The position numbers were made by a program, and so were the translations under genes. The notes below the pieces were generated by a model. It did not search any database and was not told the origin of the DNA. It saw nothing but the letters and a program-made list of their open reading frames with translations. A DNA stretch of 47,823 nucleotides from an uncultured Clostridia bacterium (GTDB lineage Bacteria; Bacillota; Clostridia; Oscillospirales; QAMX01), in NCBI GenBank assembly GCA_944376195.1, contig CALWBW010000016.1, positions 1 to 47,823 on the forward strand, written 5' to 3'. Numbering within the stretch: position 1 is the stretch's first letter; each line of letters opens with the position of its first letter. Of this stretch, positions 17,714-26,680 are shown one piece after another.

Positions 17714-17789
17714 TATGAAAACGAAAAAATAAAGGGGAAAACGGTCATTTCTAAGAAAATCTTAAATGATATAGTGATACGTTTGAGTT

Positions 17790-17823
17790 AAATAAAAAGC
17801 GGCGTTCATTTCAAACGCCGCTT
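17790..17823 (-). terminator. Intrinsic terminator of the alpha/beta hydrolase gene
   Basis: Stem AAGCGGCGTT (17797-17806) with the complementary arm 17814-17823; minus-strand tail TTTTTATTT. Confidence 0.75.
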
Positions 17824-17847
17824 CTTGAATAAATTCGGGAAAAACTA

Positions 17848-18732
17848 TTATAAATGCGCACGCAGGAATTGGAGGACTACCCGGTCAATATCCGGAATCC
17901 AAATACCGATGGCATGTCCGGCTCCGGCAACATTATAAAATTCTACTTTCTTCTTGCAGGCACGCATTTTTTCATAAAGTATGACGCTTTGCTGAAACGG
18001 AACCACCGGATCTTCATCGCCATGCAGGATGAGCATGGGCGGTATGGGACGTTCTGGTGTAATGTAAGCCAGAGGGTTTGCCAATTCTGCCTGTTTCCGC
18101 AACTCCTCGTAAGTTTCTGCCTTTTCAAAAAGAAGAAGATTTTTTCGTACGTCCGACGGGATGATACCGAACTTTCCCTCCATTGCAAACATTTTTGACA
18201 TATCCGTTGGGCCATAGAAGTCAATAATGCAGCGGACGTCAGCTGTATACTGGTCATAATCGGGCGTATCAAACGGCGTGCCTGAGGCAAGCCCAGCCAT
18301 AAGCGCCGTGTGTCCGCCGGAGGAATCGCCCATGATGGCAATTCGTTCCGGATCAACGCCAAGTTCTGCCGCATGGGCCTTGACATAGCGAATGGCAGTA
18401 CGAGCATCTTGTATTTGTGCCGGGAAGCCTGCTTCTTCCGAATAACGATATTCGGCACTTACAACGACGTATCCTGCCCGCGCATAGGGAACCAACTTGG
18501 CGAGATACTGTTTTAAATTCTGCTTATGCCAGCCGGACCCTTGAATATAGACAATCGCCGGATTTTTTTCGCCTTCTTTGGATTGCCGGATAATTTGCAG
18601 CGTAAGCGGACGATGACGTTCGACATACACAACATCGGGATAATAGTCCGGATGCTGCGGCCGCGTGTTATCCGCGTACAGCGTGTGGATGCCGATTGGA
18701 TATTCATACTGAAAATTCTTTTGCGTGTCCAT
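17848..18732 (-). CDS. Alpha/beta hydrolase, esterase/BD-FAE-like
   Basis: 294 residues, cytoplasmic (no signal peptide). It has the nucleophile elbow GDSSGG (135-140, Ser137), an oxyanion-side motif GSGW in place of the common HGGGW, an acid residue in HGDEDPV and a catalytic His in GAGHAIG near the C-terminus (about 273). The family includes carboxylesterases and acetyl-xylan/feruloyl-type esterases; the substrate is unknown. The start at 18732 is supported by GAGGGAGG 8 bases upstream; an in-frame ATG at 18891 lies within the long AT-rich leader. Its promoter is about 190 bases upstream, leaving an unusually long untranslated leader. Confidence 0.83.
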   Translation of the reverse strand: MDTQKNFQYEYPIGIHTLYADNTRPQHPDYYPDVVYVERHRPLTLQIIRQSKEGEKNPAIVYIQGSGWHKQNLKQYLAKLVPYARAGYVVVSAEYRYSEEAGFPAQIQDARTAIRYVKAHAAELGVDPERIAIMGDSSGGHTALMAGLASGTPFDTPDYDQYTADVRCIIDFYGPTDMSKMFAMEGKFGIIPSDVRKNLLLFEKAETYEELRKQAELANPLAYITPERPIPPMLILHGDEDPVVPFQQSVILYEKMRACKKKVEFYNVAGAGHAIGIWIPDIDRVVLQFLRAHL

Positions 18733-18923
18733 GATTTGCCCTCCCTCAATATTACTTATAAAAATATCAAAATTACGGAGTCGAGGCATAACATTGGCTA
18801 TTTTAATATTTATACAGACACAATAGTGAGACTTCTTCAAAATACTTCGAAATAAAAAATACTGATTTGGTTTCAAAGGTAAGTGTTTCACACAAAAGTT
18901 TTAAAATAGATTGAAGTAATTAA

Positions 18924-18952
18924 ATTATAGCTGAATAAATAAAAAAATACAA
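18924..18952 (-). promoter_or_regulatory. Probable promoter of the alpha/beta hydrolase gene
   Basis: Minus strand TTGTAT (18952-18947), 17-base spacer, TATAAT (18929-18924). The stretch 18733-18990 is very AT-rich and otherwise holds no gene I can support. Confidence 0.5.
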
Positions 18953-18990
18953 GAAATTATAATAAATATTTATAGAACTAATTCGATTTT

Positions 18991-19545
18991 TTATATTCCG
19001 TAAATGGTATAAAACTCATCCCGCGTCATGGAATACAGAACGTCGTCGAGTACGGCGCCATCATAACGCAGGCAGGAACGGCGTAAAGTTCCCTCGTAGC
19101 GGAAGCCGCATTTTTCAATCACTCGACGCGAACGATGATTAAATGGGAAATGGCATACCGACACCAATTCCAGTCCCATTTGATCGAACGCAAAGCGCAG
19201 AGCGCCGCGAACGGCTTCGGTCATATATCCGAACCCCCAATAAGGTTCGTCTAGTACGTAGCCGAGCATCCGTGTAACAATCCCAAGAGCATCGTCGCGT
19301 TTCCCATCGCCGTGCAAGCCAAGCGAACCGATAGCACGGCCGGAAGGTTTTAGCGTAATTGCGCAGAGTTCCTCCGGCTTTTCGCAAAAACGCTGTAAAA
19401 TTTTTCTGCTTTCTTCCCGGTCTGTCACAGGACGCCATCCCGCGGCAGGCCCCACATGGGGATTGCTCTCAAACTGAAAAAAAGCGTCAAAATCAGAGGG
19501 CTGCCAGGGACGCATAATCAAACGTTCCGTTTCAAACGACAACAT
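18991..19545 (-). CDS. GNAT acetyltransferase, RimJ/RimL-like
   Basis: 184 residues of the Acetyltransf_3 type (ribosomal-protein-alanine N-acetyltransferase-like). It begins FETERLIMRPW, has the acetyl-CoA-binding region around GFGYMTEAVRGALRFAF and ends with the family's NHRSRRVIEKCGFRYEG strand. Such enzymes transfer acetyl from acetyl-CoA to an amine; the acceptor here is unknown. The ATG has AAAGGAG 7 bases upstream. It follows aspartate kinase on the same strand with a strong terminator between and no clear promoter of its own, so expression by read-through is possible. Confidence 0.85.
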   Translation of the reverse strand: MLSFETERLIMRPWQPSDFDAFFQFESNPHVGPAAGWRPVTDREESRKILQRFCEKPEELCAITLKPSGRAIGSLGLHGDGKRDDALGIVTRMLGYVLDEPYWGFGYMTEAVRGALRFAFDQMGLELVSVCHFPFNHRSRRVIEKCGFRYEGTLRRSCLRYDGAVLDDVLYSMTRDEFYTIYGI

Positions 19546-19564
19546 GCCGTCACTCCTTTCTTGT

Positions 19565-19595
19565 AAAAAAGCCGCGCACCATTACGGCGCGCGGC
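19565..19595 (-). terminator. Intrinsic terminator after aspartate kinase
   Basis: GCCGCGC (19571-19577) pairs with GCGCGGC (19589-19595); minus-strand tail TTTTTT. Confidence 0.75.
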
Positions 19596-19617
19596 ACCTG
19601 TGCAGGGAAGAAGAGTC

Positions 19618-20937
19618 TTAATCCTGGGGGAAAAACTCGGCGTAAATTGCGTTCATGGCAGAACGGAAATCGTATTCATCTACGCCAATAATAATATTCA
19701 ACTCACTGGACCCCTGGTCAATCATGCGAATATTGATGTTTGCCCGGGCAACCGAACTGAAAATACGCGCGGCCATTCCCTTGGCTCGCACCATGCCGCG
19801 ACCGACTACTGCAATGAGCGCCAGACCGGAAATCAATTCCACTTCGTCGGCATCAACCGCTTTACCGATTTCCCGCGCGATCGTTTCCCCTTGTCCGCCT
19901 AGAGATTCTGTCTGAATGATAAAGCCCATGGTATCGATGCCGGAGGGCAGATGTTCAAAAGAAACATTGTGCTTTTCCAGAACGGAGAGGGCACGGCGAG
20001 TAAATCCTACTTCTTTATTCATGCCGTCTTTTTCAATATGGATGATGGAAAAACCACGTTTTCCGGCAATTCCTGTGATGGGCGATGAAGAAGCCGCTCG
20101 AATGTTGTTAATAATCAGCGTGCCGGGATGCTCAGGTTCGTTGGTATTGCGAATGTTAATTGGAATATTGGCTGCTTTCACCGGAAGTACGGCATCTTCA
20201 TGCAGGACGCTTGCACCCATATAGGCTAGTTCCCGTAATTCACGGAAGGTAACCGTGTCAATGGAACGTGGATGATCGACAATACGGGGGTTTGCGACGA
20301 GAAAGCCGGATACATCCGTCCAATTTTCATAAATACTGGCGCGTACGCCGCGTGCAACAATGGAACCGGTGATGTCAGAACCACCGCGAGAAAATGTTTT
20401 CACCGTACCATCCGCTGCACGTCCGTAAAAGCCGGGGATAACGGCGCGATCATATTTTTTAGTCAGTTCGTAAAATGCCTCATAAGTACGATCATCGTCC
20501 ACAGCGCCGGATTCAGTAAAAAAGATCAGATCAGCTGCGTCAACAAACGGAAATTCCAGAAGAGCAGCAAGTACAATCCCACTTAAGTATTCCCCGCGGG
20601 AAGCTACGTAATCCACACTGGCGCCATCCAAAATATTGCGGCGGATGGTAGAAAACTCGGAGGACAGATCAAGAGCTAAACCAAGATCCGCAATGATAGA
20701 ATTGTAGCGTTTTTCTACACGGGCAAAAGCTTCGTCAAATCCTTCTCCCTTGGCTGCCGCCGCATGGCTTGCATAGAGAAGGTCGGTCACTTTAATATCG
20801 TTATCATAACGCTTTCCAGGAGCGGAAGGCACAACATAACGGCGTTCTTCTTCGGCGCGTACAATTGCCGCGACTTTTTGGAACTGATGCGCATCTGAAA
20901 GCGAGCTGCCGCCGAATTTTAAAACTTTTAAGGACAT
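19618..20937 (-). CDS. lysC: Aspartate kinase
   Basis: Phosphorylates aspartate as the first step to lysine, threonine and methionine. 439 residues: the amino-acid kinase motif KFGGSS (7-12), an RGEYLSG catalytic-region segment, FSRGGSD, and two C-terminal ACT domains (about 290-439) that in this family bind the feedback inhibitor. The start is placed at 20937 because AGGAG lies 7 bases upstream; ATGs at 20943 and 20952 are too close to or overlap that site. The leader is only about 50 bases and shows no lysine riboswitch, so control is presumably allosteric. No other pathway gene adjoins it. Confidence 0.93.
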   Translation of the reverse strand: MSLKVLKFGGSSLSDAHQFQKVAAIVRAEEERRYVVPSAPGKRYDNDIKVTDLLYASHAAAAKGEGFDEAFARVEKRYNSIIADLGLALDLSSEFSTIRRNILDGASVDYVASRGEYLSGIVLAALLEFPFVDAADLIFFTESGAVDDDRTYEAFYELTKKYDRAVIPGFYGRAADGTVKTFSRGGSDITGSIVARGVRASIYENWTDVSGFLVANPRIVDHPRSIDTVTFRELRELAYMGASVLHEDAVLPVKAANIPINIRNTNEPEHPGTLIINNIRAASSSPITGIAGKRGFSIIHIEKDGMNKEVGFTRRALSVLEKHNVSFEHLPSGIDTMGFIIQTESLGGQGETIAREIGKAVDADEVELISGLALIAVVGRGMVRAKGMAARIFSSVARANINIRMIDQGSSELNIIIGVDEYDFRSAMNAIYAEFFPQD

Positions 20938-20992
20938 ATCCATACTCCTCACATACTGTCATCGGAAACGGCGCATAGAACGCCGCCACTTT

Positions 20993-21021
20993 ATTATATG
21001 GGGATAAGCGACAGAATTCAA
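20993..21021 (-). promoter_or_regulatory. Promoter of lysC
   Basis: Minus strand TTGAAT (21021-21016), 17-base spacer, TATAAT (20998-20993). Confidence 0.65.
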
Positions 21022-21101
21022 CAGTCAAAACAGCCAGATTCACAAATCTCATATTGGTTTGCTTGTACGAGTTTGTGAAAAACCTTAAAAAACAGAATTG
21101 C

Positions 21102-21130
21102 TTGACTTCCGTTTCCGTGAAATATATAAT
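21102..21130 (+). promoter_or_regulatory. Promoter of the methyltransferase gene
   Basis: TTGACT (21102-21107), 17-base spacer, TATAAT (21125-21130), 27 bases before the ATG; divergent from the lysC promoter. Confidence 0.7.
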
Positions 21131-21157
21131 AATAAAATCACGAATGGGGGATGAATT

Positions 21158-22309
21158 ATGCGAAAACAGGACTCGGCCGCGCTGAAATTGTTTCTTTCGG
21201 GATTGGGAGGCCGTTTACAGGAAAATCGCGATTATTTTAAGGAAATACAGTTTATATTCCTCTCCGGACGAAAGCGGTTCGAAGGCCGTGTGACTCGCAT
21301 GGAAGGGGATTCCCTGTGCGTTGCGTACGGAGGACAGAAACAAACGTTGGACTATGATGCCTTTATCACGTTCTATCTTGCGGAGGCGCTGCGCTATGAA
21401 TGTGCAACGCTGGAGTATTTGGAGCGTGGCGCAACTGTAATTGTAGAAGCGGACGGTCGCGGTGTTCGTATGCGCCAGACGGACACCAAACGCACGGAGG
21501 AGGCACAGGCAAGTTCTGTGCTGCCGGATCGGGAGTATATTATTAAAGCAAATGAAGCGCCGGAACTTTTAAAAGCAATTGGCATTATGGCACCGGATGG
21601 TAAAATACGCAACAACATGATCCGCAAATACAATCAAATTGACCATTTTATTGAACTGGTGCGTCCCATGCTGGAAGAAGACGACTCAGAAACCATTACC
21701 GTGCTCGATTGCGGGTGCGGGAAATCATACCTAAGCTTTGTACTCAATTATTTTATTCGCGAAGTCCTGCATCGCCGCTGTCAGGTGACGGGCGTTGACA
21801 TCGCGCCGGGTGTGATCGAAGCCAGCCGACGTACGGCGGAACAATTGGGTTATGCCAATATGGAGTTTATATGCGCCGACCTGCGCGAATACCGGGCCAA
21901 TCATCCTTCCATGGTAATTTCCCTGCACGCCTGTGATACGGCAACGGATATGGCGATGGGTCTTGCTGTACGATCCGGCGCGAAAAATATTGCCTGCGTT
22001 CCCTGCTGCCATCGGGAGTTGCTCGATCAGCTGAAATTTCCCGGACTTGAGCCTATTTTGCGTCACGGCGTTTTTGCCGCACGCTTTAACGATCTATTTA
22101 CGGATGGGTTGCGCGTGTTAAAATTGGAGAGCCTTGGTTATCGGACGAGTGTTGTGGAGTATATTTCCCCACTGGATACTCCGAAAAATCTTTTGATTTT
22201 GGCACACAAAGCATCGGATGGAAACCCGGACGCTGCGCGTGAATATCATGGGTTGCTGGGACGTTTGGGAATTTATCCCGCAATTGAGAGGGAGTGTGCG
22301 CTCGACTGA
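21158..22309 (+). CDS. Class I SAM-dependent methyltransferase (Methyltransf_32-like)
   Basis: 383 residues. Residues 1-130 form an N-terminal domain I do not recognise. The second half is a Rossmann methyltransferase: motif I DCGCGKSYLS (184-193), the acidic strand GVDI (212-215), ADLREY, SLHACDTATD, and a VPCCHRELL stretch. The CD-at-DxA plus PCCH pattern is that of the Methyltransf_32 family, whose members include proteins suspected of acting on RNA or translation components; the target here is unknown. GGGGG precedes the ATG at 8 bases. Preceded by its own promoter; no terminator is evident before the next gene. Confidence 0.82.
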   Translation: MRKQDSAALKLFLSGLGGRLQENRDYFKEIQFIFLSGRKRFEGRVTRMEGDSLCVAYGGQKQTLDYDAFITFYLAEALRYECATLEYLERGATVIVEADGRGVRMRQTDTKRTEEAQASSVLPDREYIIKANEAPELLKAIGIMAPDGKIRNNMIRKYNQIDHFIELVRPMLEEDDSETITVLDCGCGKSYLSFVLNYFIREVLHRRCQVTGVDIAPGVIEASRRTAEQLGYANMEFICADLREYRANHPSMVISLHACDTATDMAMGLAVRSGAKNIACVPCCHRELLDQLKFPGLEPILRHGVFAARFNDLFTDGLRVLKLESLGYRTSVVEYISPLDTPKNLLILAHKASDGNPDAAREYHGLLGRLGIYPAIERECALD

Positions 22310-22408
22310 CCGGTTGAAAGAAAAGCATTTGTCAATGTCAAATAAAAGCCTTCCGCATATGATGGTGATGAAGATTTCTTCAAATCGATTCAAGCGGGAG
22401 GAAATATT

Positions 22409-23212
22409 ATGCCTGAAAGGCTGACACCCGGCCCTGTACGTGGAAATCCCTGCGTAAAAGAGGCTGTTTGCGTACACACGAGAAAGGTTTACGACTCATG
22501 CCGTGATAAAGAGTGCATTCAGGATATGCGCGTTTATTTGACGACCGCATCGCAGACGGTGCTGGAGAGTGCGACGAGCGTCCGTCCCGGCACGGCGCAG
22601 CTCATCTGGGTTTATGTGGACGTTGATTCCGTGCCTTTCAACAAGGGATTCTATACGGTAGACGCAGTTTATTTTTACCGTATCACGGCAGAAGCCTATA
22701 CGGGCGTTGGAAAGCCGACGATGATAGAAGGAGTCGCGTCTTATTCCAAGCGCGTGATTCTGTATGGAAGCGAAGGCGCCATGCGCACGTTCGTATCTAC
22801 TTATAATCCGGAATCTGACGATACCAGAACACCGGAGAACTTTACTATGCCGATTGGAGTTGTGGAAACCGTCGAACCGATTCTGCTCTCTGTAAAGGCG
22901 CTGGATAACTGCCAAATGCCGGGCTGCCCGGTCTGCGAACTTGGGGAAGTGCCGGAGGAGATTGCAGCCGCGTTCGACTTGCCGTTGGTGCTTGATCCAA
23001 CCACGCGGATGCTCTATGTGACGATTGGCCAGTTCAGCGTGGTAAAACTGGAGCGCGAAGTTCAGCTGCTCATGCCGGTTTACGATAACTGTATCCCGGA
23101 TAAACAGTGCGAGGCTTCTTCTGAAGATCCCTGCGAAGTATTTGAACGGTTCCGTTTCCCGGTGGAGGAATTTACCCCTCCGGATATTGACCGTTGCGAA
23201 AGAGACCGCTGA
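22409..23212 (+). CDS. Conserved clostridial protein with CRDKxC motif, possibly spore-associated
   Basis: 267 residues, no signal peptide or membrane helix. It starts with several Cys residues (CVKEAVCVH, VYDSCRDKEC) and has a second cluster CQMPGCPVC near residue 170 and a third near the C-terminus (CIPDKQC, DPCEVF). The body is rich in beta-type sequence. The VYDSCRDKxC pattern is familiar from uncharacterised proteins of spore-forming clostridia; a spore coat role is only my inference from that distribution and the Cys clusters. GGGAGG precedes the ATG. A CATATGAT sequence at 22356-22363 resembles a sigma-E -10 element but spacing to a -35 is poor. Ends in a strong terminator. Confidence 0.7.
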   Translation: MPERLTPGPVRGNPCVKEAVCVHTRKVYDSCRDKECIQDMRVYLTTASQTVLESATSVRPGTAQLIWVYVDVDSVPFNKGFYTVDAVYFYRITAEAYTGVGKPTMIEGVASYSKRVILYGSEGAMRTFVSTYNPESDDTRTPENFTMPIGVVETVEPILLSVKALDNCQMPGCPVCELGEVPEEIAAAFDLPLVLDPTTRMLYVTIGQFSVVKLEREVQLLMPVYDNCIPDKQCEASSEDPCEVFERFRFPVEEFTPPDIDRCERDR

Positions 23213-23216
23213 TTGC

Positions 23217-23255
23217 CAAAAAAAGTGCCGCCGGATAATTGCCGGCGGCACTTTT
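23217..23255. terminator. Bidirectional intrinsic terminator
   Basis: 14-bp perfect stem (23221-23234 with 23242-23255), T-run on both strands; it serves the convergent Cys-protein and parA genes and overlaps the last two bases of the parA stop codon. Confidence 0.85.
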
Positions 23256-24036
23256 AAACGGAGTCTGTTTTTCCGGTATGCGTGATGCGGTCGATAATTT
23301 GCTGCGCGATCCGGGCGTAAGCCTGGGTTCCCTCAAAATCGTCTCCGGCAAAATCCGCAATGGACTCACCTTTCAGAGAGGCATCGGCAAATTTAATACT
23401 TCGATGAATCGGAGGATCAAAAACCGGGTAATTCTCACGAATTTTCTGCATAATATCGCGACTGTGACGGGTACGTTCGTCAACCATGGTAAGGACTGTC
23501 CCCAACAGTTCCAACTTGGTATTGTACCGCCGCACCGCAGAAATGGAGTTGCAGATCATTTCAAGCCCTTTATAGGCGAGATAAGTCGGTTCTACCGGTA
23601 CCAAAACAAAATCGGATGCCATTAAGCTGTTTACCGTAAAAATTCCCAGCGAAGGCATGTTGTCAATCAGTACGACGTCATAAAACTCGCTGACTTTTTC
23701 GAGCTGTTCTTTCAGAATATATTCCCGACTGAATGCAGAGGAAATTTCAATTTCCGCCGAAGCCAGGTCAATGGAGGCAGGCAAAAGATCCAGAAACGTG
23801 TGGCGGCCGGTACATAAAATTTCCGCGGGAGCAGCGCGCCGCGTCATCAGATGATAGGTATTGCGGCTGAAACTGGCAGGATCATAGCCCATATAAATTG
23901 TAAGAGATGCCTGCGGATCCAGATCAACCAACAATACACGGCAGTCTAGGTCAGCCAATGCGGCACCGACATTCAGCGTTGTGGTGGTTTTGCCTACGCC
24001 GCCTTTATTATTTGCAACAGAAATGACAGTCATCAT
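23254..24036 (-). CDS. ParA/Soj-family ATPase (orphan)
   Basis: 260 residues. Deviant Walker A KGGVGKTTTT (11-20), Walker A' with LLVDLDPQAS, Walker B VVLIDNMPSLG: all ParA signatures. ParA ATPases drive DNA segregation or position large complexes by cycling on the nucleoid. No parB or parS-like site adjoins it; neighbours are convergent or divergent single genes. It may be the chromosomal Soj acting with a distant Spo0J, or a cargo-positioning ATPase. The first of two consecutive ATGs is chosen since GGAGG lies 7 bases before it. Confidence 0.88.
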   Translation of the reverse strand: MMTVISVANNKGGVGKTTTTLNVGAALADLDCRVLLVDLDPQASLTIYMGYDPASFSRNTYHLMTRRAAPAEILCTGRHTFLDLLPASIDLASAEIEISSAFSREYILKEQLEKVSEFYDVVLIDNMPSLGIFTVNSLMASDFVLVPVEPTYLAYKGLEMICNSISAVRRYNTKLELLGTVLTMVDERTRHSRDIMQKIRENYPVFDPPIHRSIKFADASLKGESIADFAGDDFEGTQAYARIAQQIIDRITHTGKTDSV

Positions 24037-24156
24037 CGAACTTCCTCCGAAGGTTTGCGATCAACAAAAAAGACAAATAAAATGCCGATTTTTACAGAGT
24101 TTCGGAGATATCTGAAATCTGTGCGGCATGTGTCAAAGACGATCTGATTTTTTCTT

Positions 24157-24185
24157 ATTATACTGCTTTTTTCGACATTTGACAA
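24157..24185 (-). promoter_or_regulatory. Promoter of the parA-like gene
   Basis: Minus strand TTGTCA (24185-24180), 17-base spacer, TATAAT (24162-24157), giving a leader of about 115 bases. Confidence 0.6.
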
Positions 24186-24215
24186 GCATGATGTAATAAA
24201 AAGCAGGAGGTTTTT

Positions 24216-24914
24216 ATGCCCCTAATTCTGGTATCCGCGCAATATGATACTTGCAAAGCGGCGACGTCGTATCCACACATTTCGTCTTACTATTGTCAAG
24301 CTTTCTCAGCAGTCGGGGCGGTGCCTGTACTGGCTTCCTCCGCGTCCGCAGAACTACAGGCGTCTCAAACAGATGCACTTCTTTTAACAGGCGGCGGGGA
24401 TCTCTCTCCGGAGTACTATCCCGAGCATGCACCAAATGTGTGTCTTTCCGATCTGAATCCGGCGCGAGACGCCCATGAAATGGCACTGCTGCGCGCCTTT
24501 TTGAAGCGGAAGAAACCAATTTTTGGAATATGCCGTGGGATGCAGCTGATGAATGTCGCTTTGGGAGGAACGTTGTGGGAGGATCTGCCGGTAGAACTTG
24601 CAAATGAAGCTCACACGGATGGAAAATTGCATGAACTGGAGATTGGAAAAACTTCCTGGCTTTCCCCGCTATTTGGAGATAAAATCTGCGTCAACAGCTA
24701 CCATCATCAGGCCTGCCGCCATCTTGCCCCCGGTCTTTTGCCGTCTGCGTACGCGCCGGATGGCTTAATCGAAGCGTTTTGTCATCAAGATCTGCCTGTT
24801 TATGGCGTGCAATGGCATCCGGAGCGGATGTACATCCCGGGAGAACGCAACGATGCCGGAATGCAGAAATTGTTTGTTTTTTGGAATGAAATCATGAAAA
24901 ATGCGGAAAAGTAG
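24216..24914 (+). CDS. Gamma-glutamyl-gamma-aminobutyrate hydrolase family (class I glutamine amidotransferase)
   Basis: 232 residues, PuuD-like. It has the nucleophile elbow GICRGMQ with Cys106 and the catalytic dyad in QWHPE (His201, Glu203); TGGGDLSPEYY near 58-68 forms the oxyanion region. Members hydrolyse gamma-glutamyl amides, for example gamma-glutamyl-GABA in putrescine breakdown; no putrescine-pathway genes are nearby, so the substrate is uncertain. GGAGG is 5 bases before the ATG. It is divergent from the parA-like gene. Confidence 0.87.
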   Translation: MPLILVSAQYDTCKAATSYPHISSYYCQAFSAVGAVPVLASSASAELQASQTDALLLTGGGDLSPEYYPEHAPNVCLSDLNPARDAHEMALLRAFLKRKKPIFGICRGMQLMNVALGGTLWEDLPVELANEAHTDGKLHELEIGKTSWLSPLFGDKICVNSYHHQACRHLAPGLLPSAYAPDGLIEAFCHQDLPVYGVQWHPERMYIPGERNDAGMQKLFVFWNEIMKNAEK

Positions 24915-24949
24915 AGGAAAGATACACCGGATTTTTTTAAAATTTCGGC

Positions 24950-24978
24950 TTTACAAAAGGGAAGCCGCATGATATACT
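24950..24978 (+). promoter_or_regulatory. Promoter of the tyrS operon
   Basis: TTTACA (24950-24955), 17-base spacer, TATACT (24973-24978), directly before the T-box leader. Confidence 0.6.
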
Positions 24979-24994
24979 AAAACCGTTTCATAGA

Positions 24995-25253
24995 AAAATG
25001 CGATGAAAGAGACAAGTAGCATGGCGAGGTTCTTGCAGAGAGCGTCCGGTAGGTGAAAGGGCGCAGAACGCGCCCTTGTGAATACGCTCCGGAGCAGCGG
25101 CCTGAACCAGCAGTAGGGTACGACGGGTGCGCCCGATATTGCGCTGGGGTGCTGATGGGCACTCGATAAGGGACAGTCTGCAAGGCCTGTCCGAACCAGA
25201 GGTGGTACCGCGTAGTAAAACGCCCTCTGCAGCAATGCTGCGGAGGTTTTTTT
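24995..25253 (+). ncRNA. T-box leader (tyrosine type) with terminator
   Basis: A T-box riboswitch senses uncharged tRNA by pairing with its anticodon and 3' end, and then favours an antiterminator. The diagnostic T-box GAACCAGAGGTGGTACCGCG occupies 25193-25212. The 5' end carries the GACAAGTAGC element of Stem I. The likely specifier codon is TAC (Tyr) at 25083-25085 after GAA, which fits tyrS downstream. The terminator is the stem 25224-25233 with 25237-25246 followed by seven T. It regulates tyrS and probably the GNAT gene behind it. Confidence 0.93.
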
Positions 25254-25361
25254 ATGCCCCGAAAAAGAAAATGCAGACGGCCGTTTACCTGCGTTGTGCA
25301 GCTGTTTCCGGTGCGCCGGTCGTTTTACTTCGCCGGGTTGCTTAAATTGGTATGCAGGTAG
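25254..25361 (+). CDS. Possible 35-codon ORF after the T-box terminator (doubtful)
   Basis: An ATG 7 bases after GGAGG (which lies in the 3' arm of the terminator) opens a 35-residue basic frame ending at TAG 25359-25361. It would be translated only when the T-box antiterminates. I do not recognise the peptide; it may be a chance ORF in the 150-base stretch before tyrS, which otherwise holds nothing I can name. Confidence 0.2.
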   Translation: MPRKRKCRRPFTCVVQLFPVRRSFYFAGLLKLVCR

Positions 25362-25404
25362 GAACAAATAAAGGAATGAACCAGAAAAAAGGAGAGCAAT
25401 AACC

Positions 25405-26634
25405 ATGGGAATTTATGAAGAATTGGTCGCCCGCGGCCTGATCGCCCAGGTGACGGATGAAGCGGAAATCCGTGAGATGATTAACAATGGGAAGGCGACG
25501 TTTTATATCGGATTTGATCCGACGGCCGACAGTCTGCATGTGGGACACTTCATGGCTTTGTGCCTGATGAAGCGCTTGCAGATGGCGGGTAACCGTCCGA
25601 TCGCCCTTATCGGCGGCGGTACGGCGATGATCGGCGACCCGTCCGGCCGCACCGATATGCGTTCCATGATGACGCCGGAAACCATTCAGCACAATTGTGA
25701 CTGCTTTAAAAAGCAGATGGAGCGATTCATTGAGTTCGGTGAGGGAAAGGCCATGATGGTCAACAATGCCGACTGGCTGTTAAACCTCAACTATATTGAT
25801 TTTATTCGTGACATTGGCGCGCATTTTTCGGTTAATAATATGCTGCGTGCAGAATGCTTTAAGCAGCGTATGGAAAAGGGCCTGTCTTTCCTGGAATTTA
25901 ACTACATGCCTATGCAGTCTTACGATTTCTATTACCTGTTCCAGCATTACGGCTGTAATATGCAATTTGGCGGCAACGATCAGTGGTCAAACATGCTGGG
26001 AGGTACGGAACTTATCCGCCGTAAGCTTGGCAAAGACGCACATGCTATGACTATTACGCTGCTTTTGACCAGTGAGGGTAAAAAAATGGGCAAAACGGCT
26101 TCTGGTGCTGTTTGGCTTGATCCGGAAAAGACCAGCCCGTACGATTTCTACCAGTACTGGCGCAATGTCGAAGATGCTGATGTGCTCAAATGTATCCGTA
26201 TGCTGACTTTCCTGCCGTTGGAGCAGATTGACGAGATGGATCATTGGGAAGGCAGCGAACTTAACCGCGCAAAGGAAATTCTGGCTTATGAACTGACCAA
26301 ACTGGTTCATGGAGAAGAGGAGGCGGAAAAAGCGCAGACGACGGCCCGTGGTCTGTTTGCAGGTGCCGGCTCTACAGAGAACATGCCTTGCACGACATTG
26401 AGCGAAGAAGATTTCACTGACGGGGAAATTGATGTTGTAACGTTGCTTGTCAAGTGTGGCCTGGCTCCTTCGAAGGGAGAGGCGCGCCGGCTGATCCAAC
26501 AGGGCGGCGTCAGTATTTGCGGTGAAAAAGTGACGGATATTGGCAAAAAGTTTGCCTGTGGAGACTGCTGCGGCGAGGGTGTTGTCATTCGTAAGGGAAA
26601 GAAAGTTTACCACCGCGCGACGATGGCAGAATGA
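25405..26634 (+). CDS. tyrS: Tyrosyl-tRNA synthetase
   Basis: Class I aminoacyl-tRNA synthetase charging tRNA-Tyr. 409 residues: HVGH (45-48, the HIGH motif), catalytic [10 protein letters not shown] (187-196), KKMGKT (226-231, KMSKS equivalent), and a C-terminal S4-type RNA-binding domain (about 340-409, including [18 protein letters not shown]). Length and motif order agree with bacterial TyrS. GGAGA lies upstream of the ATG. The gene follows a tyrosine-type T-box leader, so it is induced when uncharged tRNA-Tyr accumulates. Confidence 0.97.
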   Translation: MGIYEELVARGLIAQVTDEAEIREMINNGKATFYIGFDPTADSLHVGHFMALCLMKRLQMAGNRPIALIGGGTAMIGDPSGRTDMRSMMTPETIQHNCDCFKKQMERFIEFGEGKAMMVNNADWLLNLNYIDFIRDIGAHFSVNNMLRAECFKQRMEKGLSFLEFNYMPMQSYDFYYLFQHYGCNMQFGGNDQWSNMLGGTELIRRKLGKDAHAMTITLLLTSEGKKMGKTASGAVWLDPEKTSPYDFYQYWRNVEDADVLKCIRMLTFLPLEQIDEMDHWEGSELNRAKEILAYELTKLVHGEEEAEKAQTTARGLFAGAGSTENMPCTTLSEEDFTDGEIDVVTLLVKCGLAPSKGEARRLIQQGGVSICGEKVTDIGKKFACGDCCGEGVVIRKGKKVYHRATMAE

Positions 26635-26680
26635 GGAAAGGTCAGTTCTATTGAAAAGTTCTTGCGTATAAGGAGTTTTT

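Noticed and set aside
20938..21100. Lysine riboswitch before lysC
   Set aside because: The promoter leaves only about 50 bases of leader, too short for that riboswitch.
24951..25406. 151-codon minus-strand ORF
   Set aside because: Lies opposite the T-box leader; the RNA element explains the sequence.
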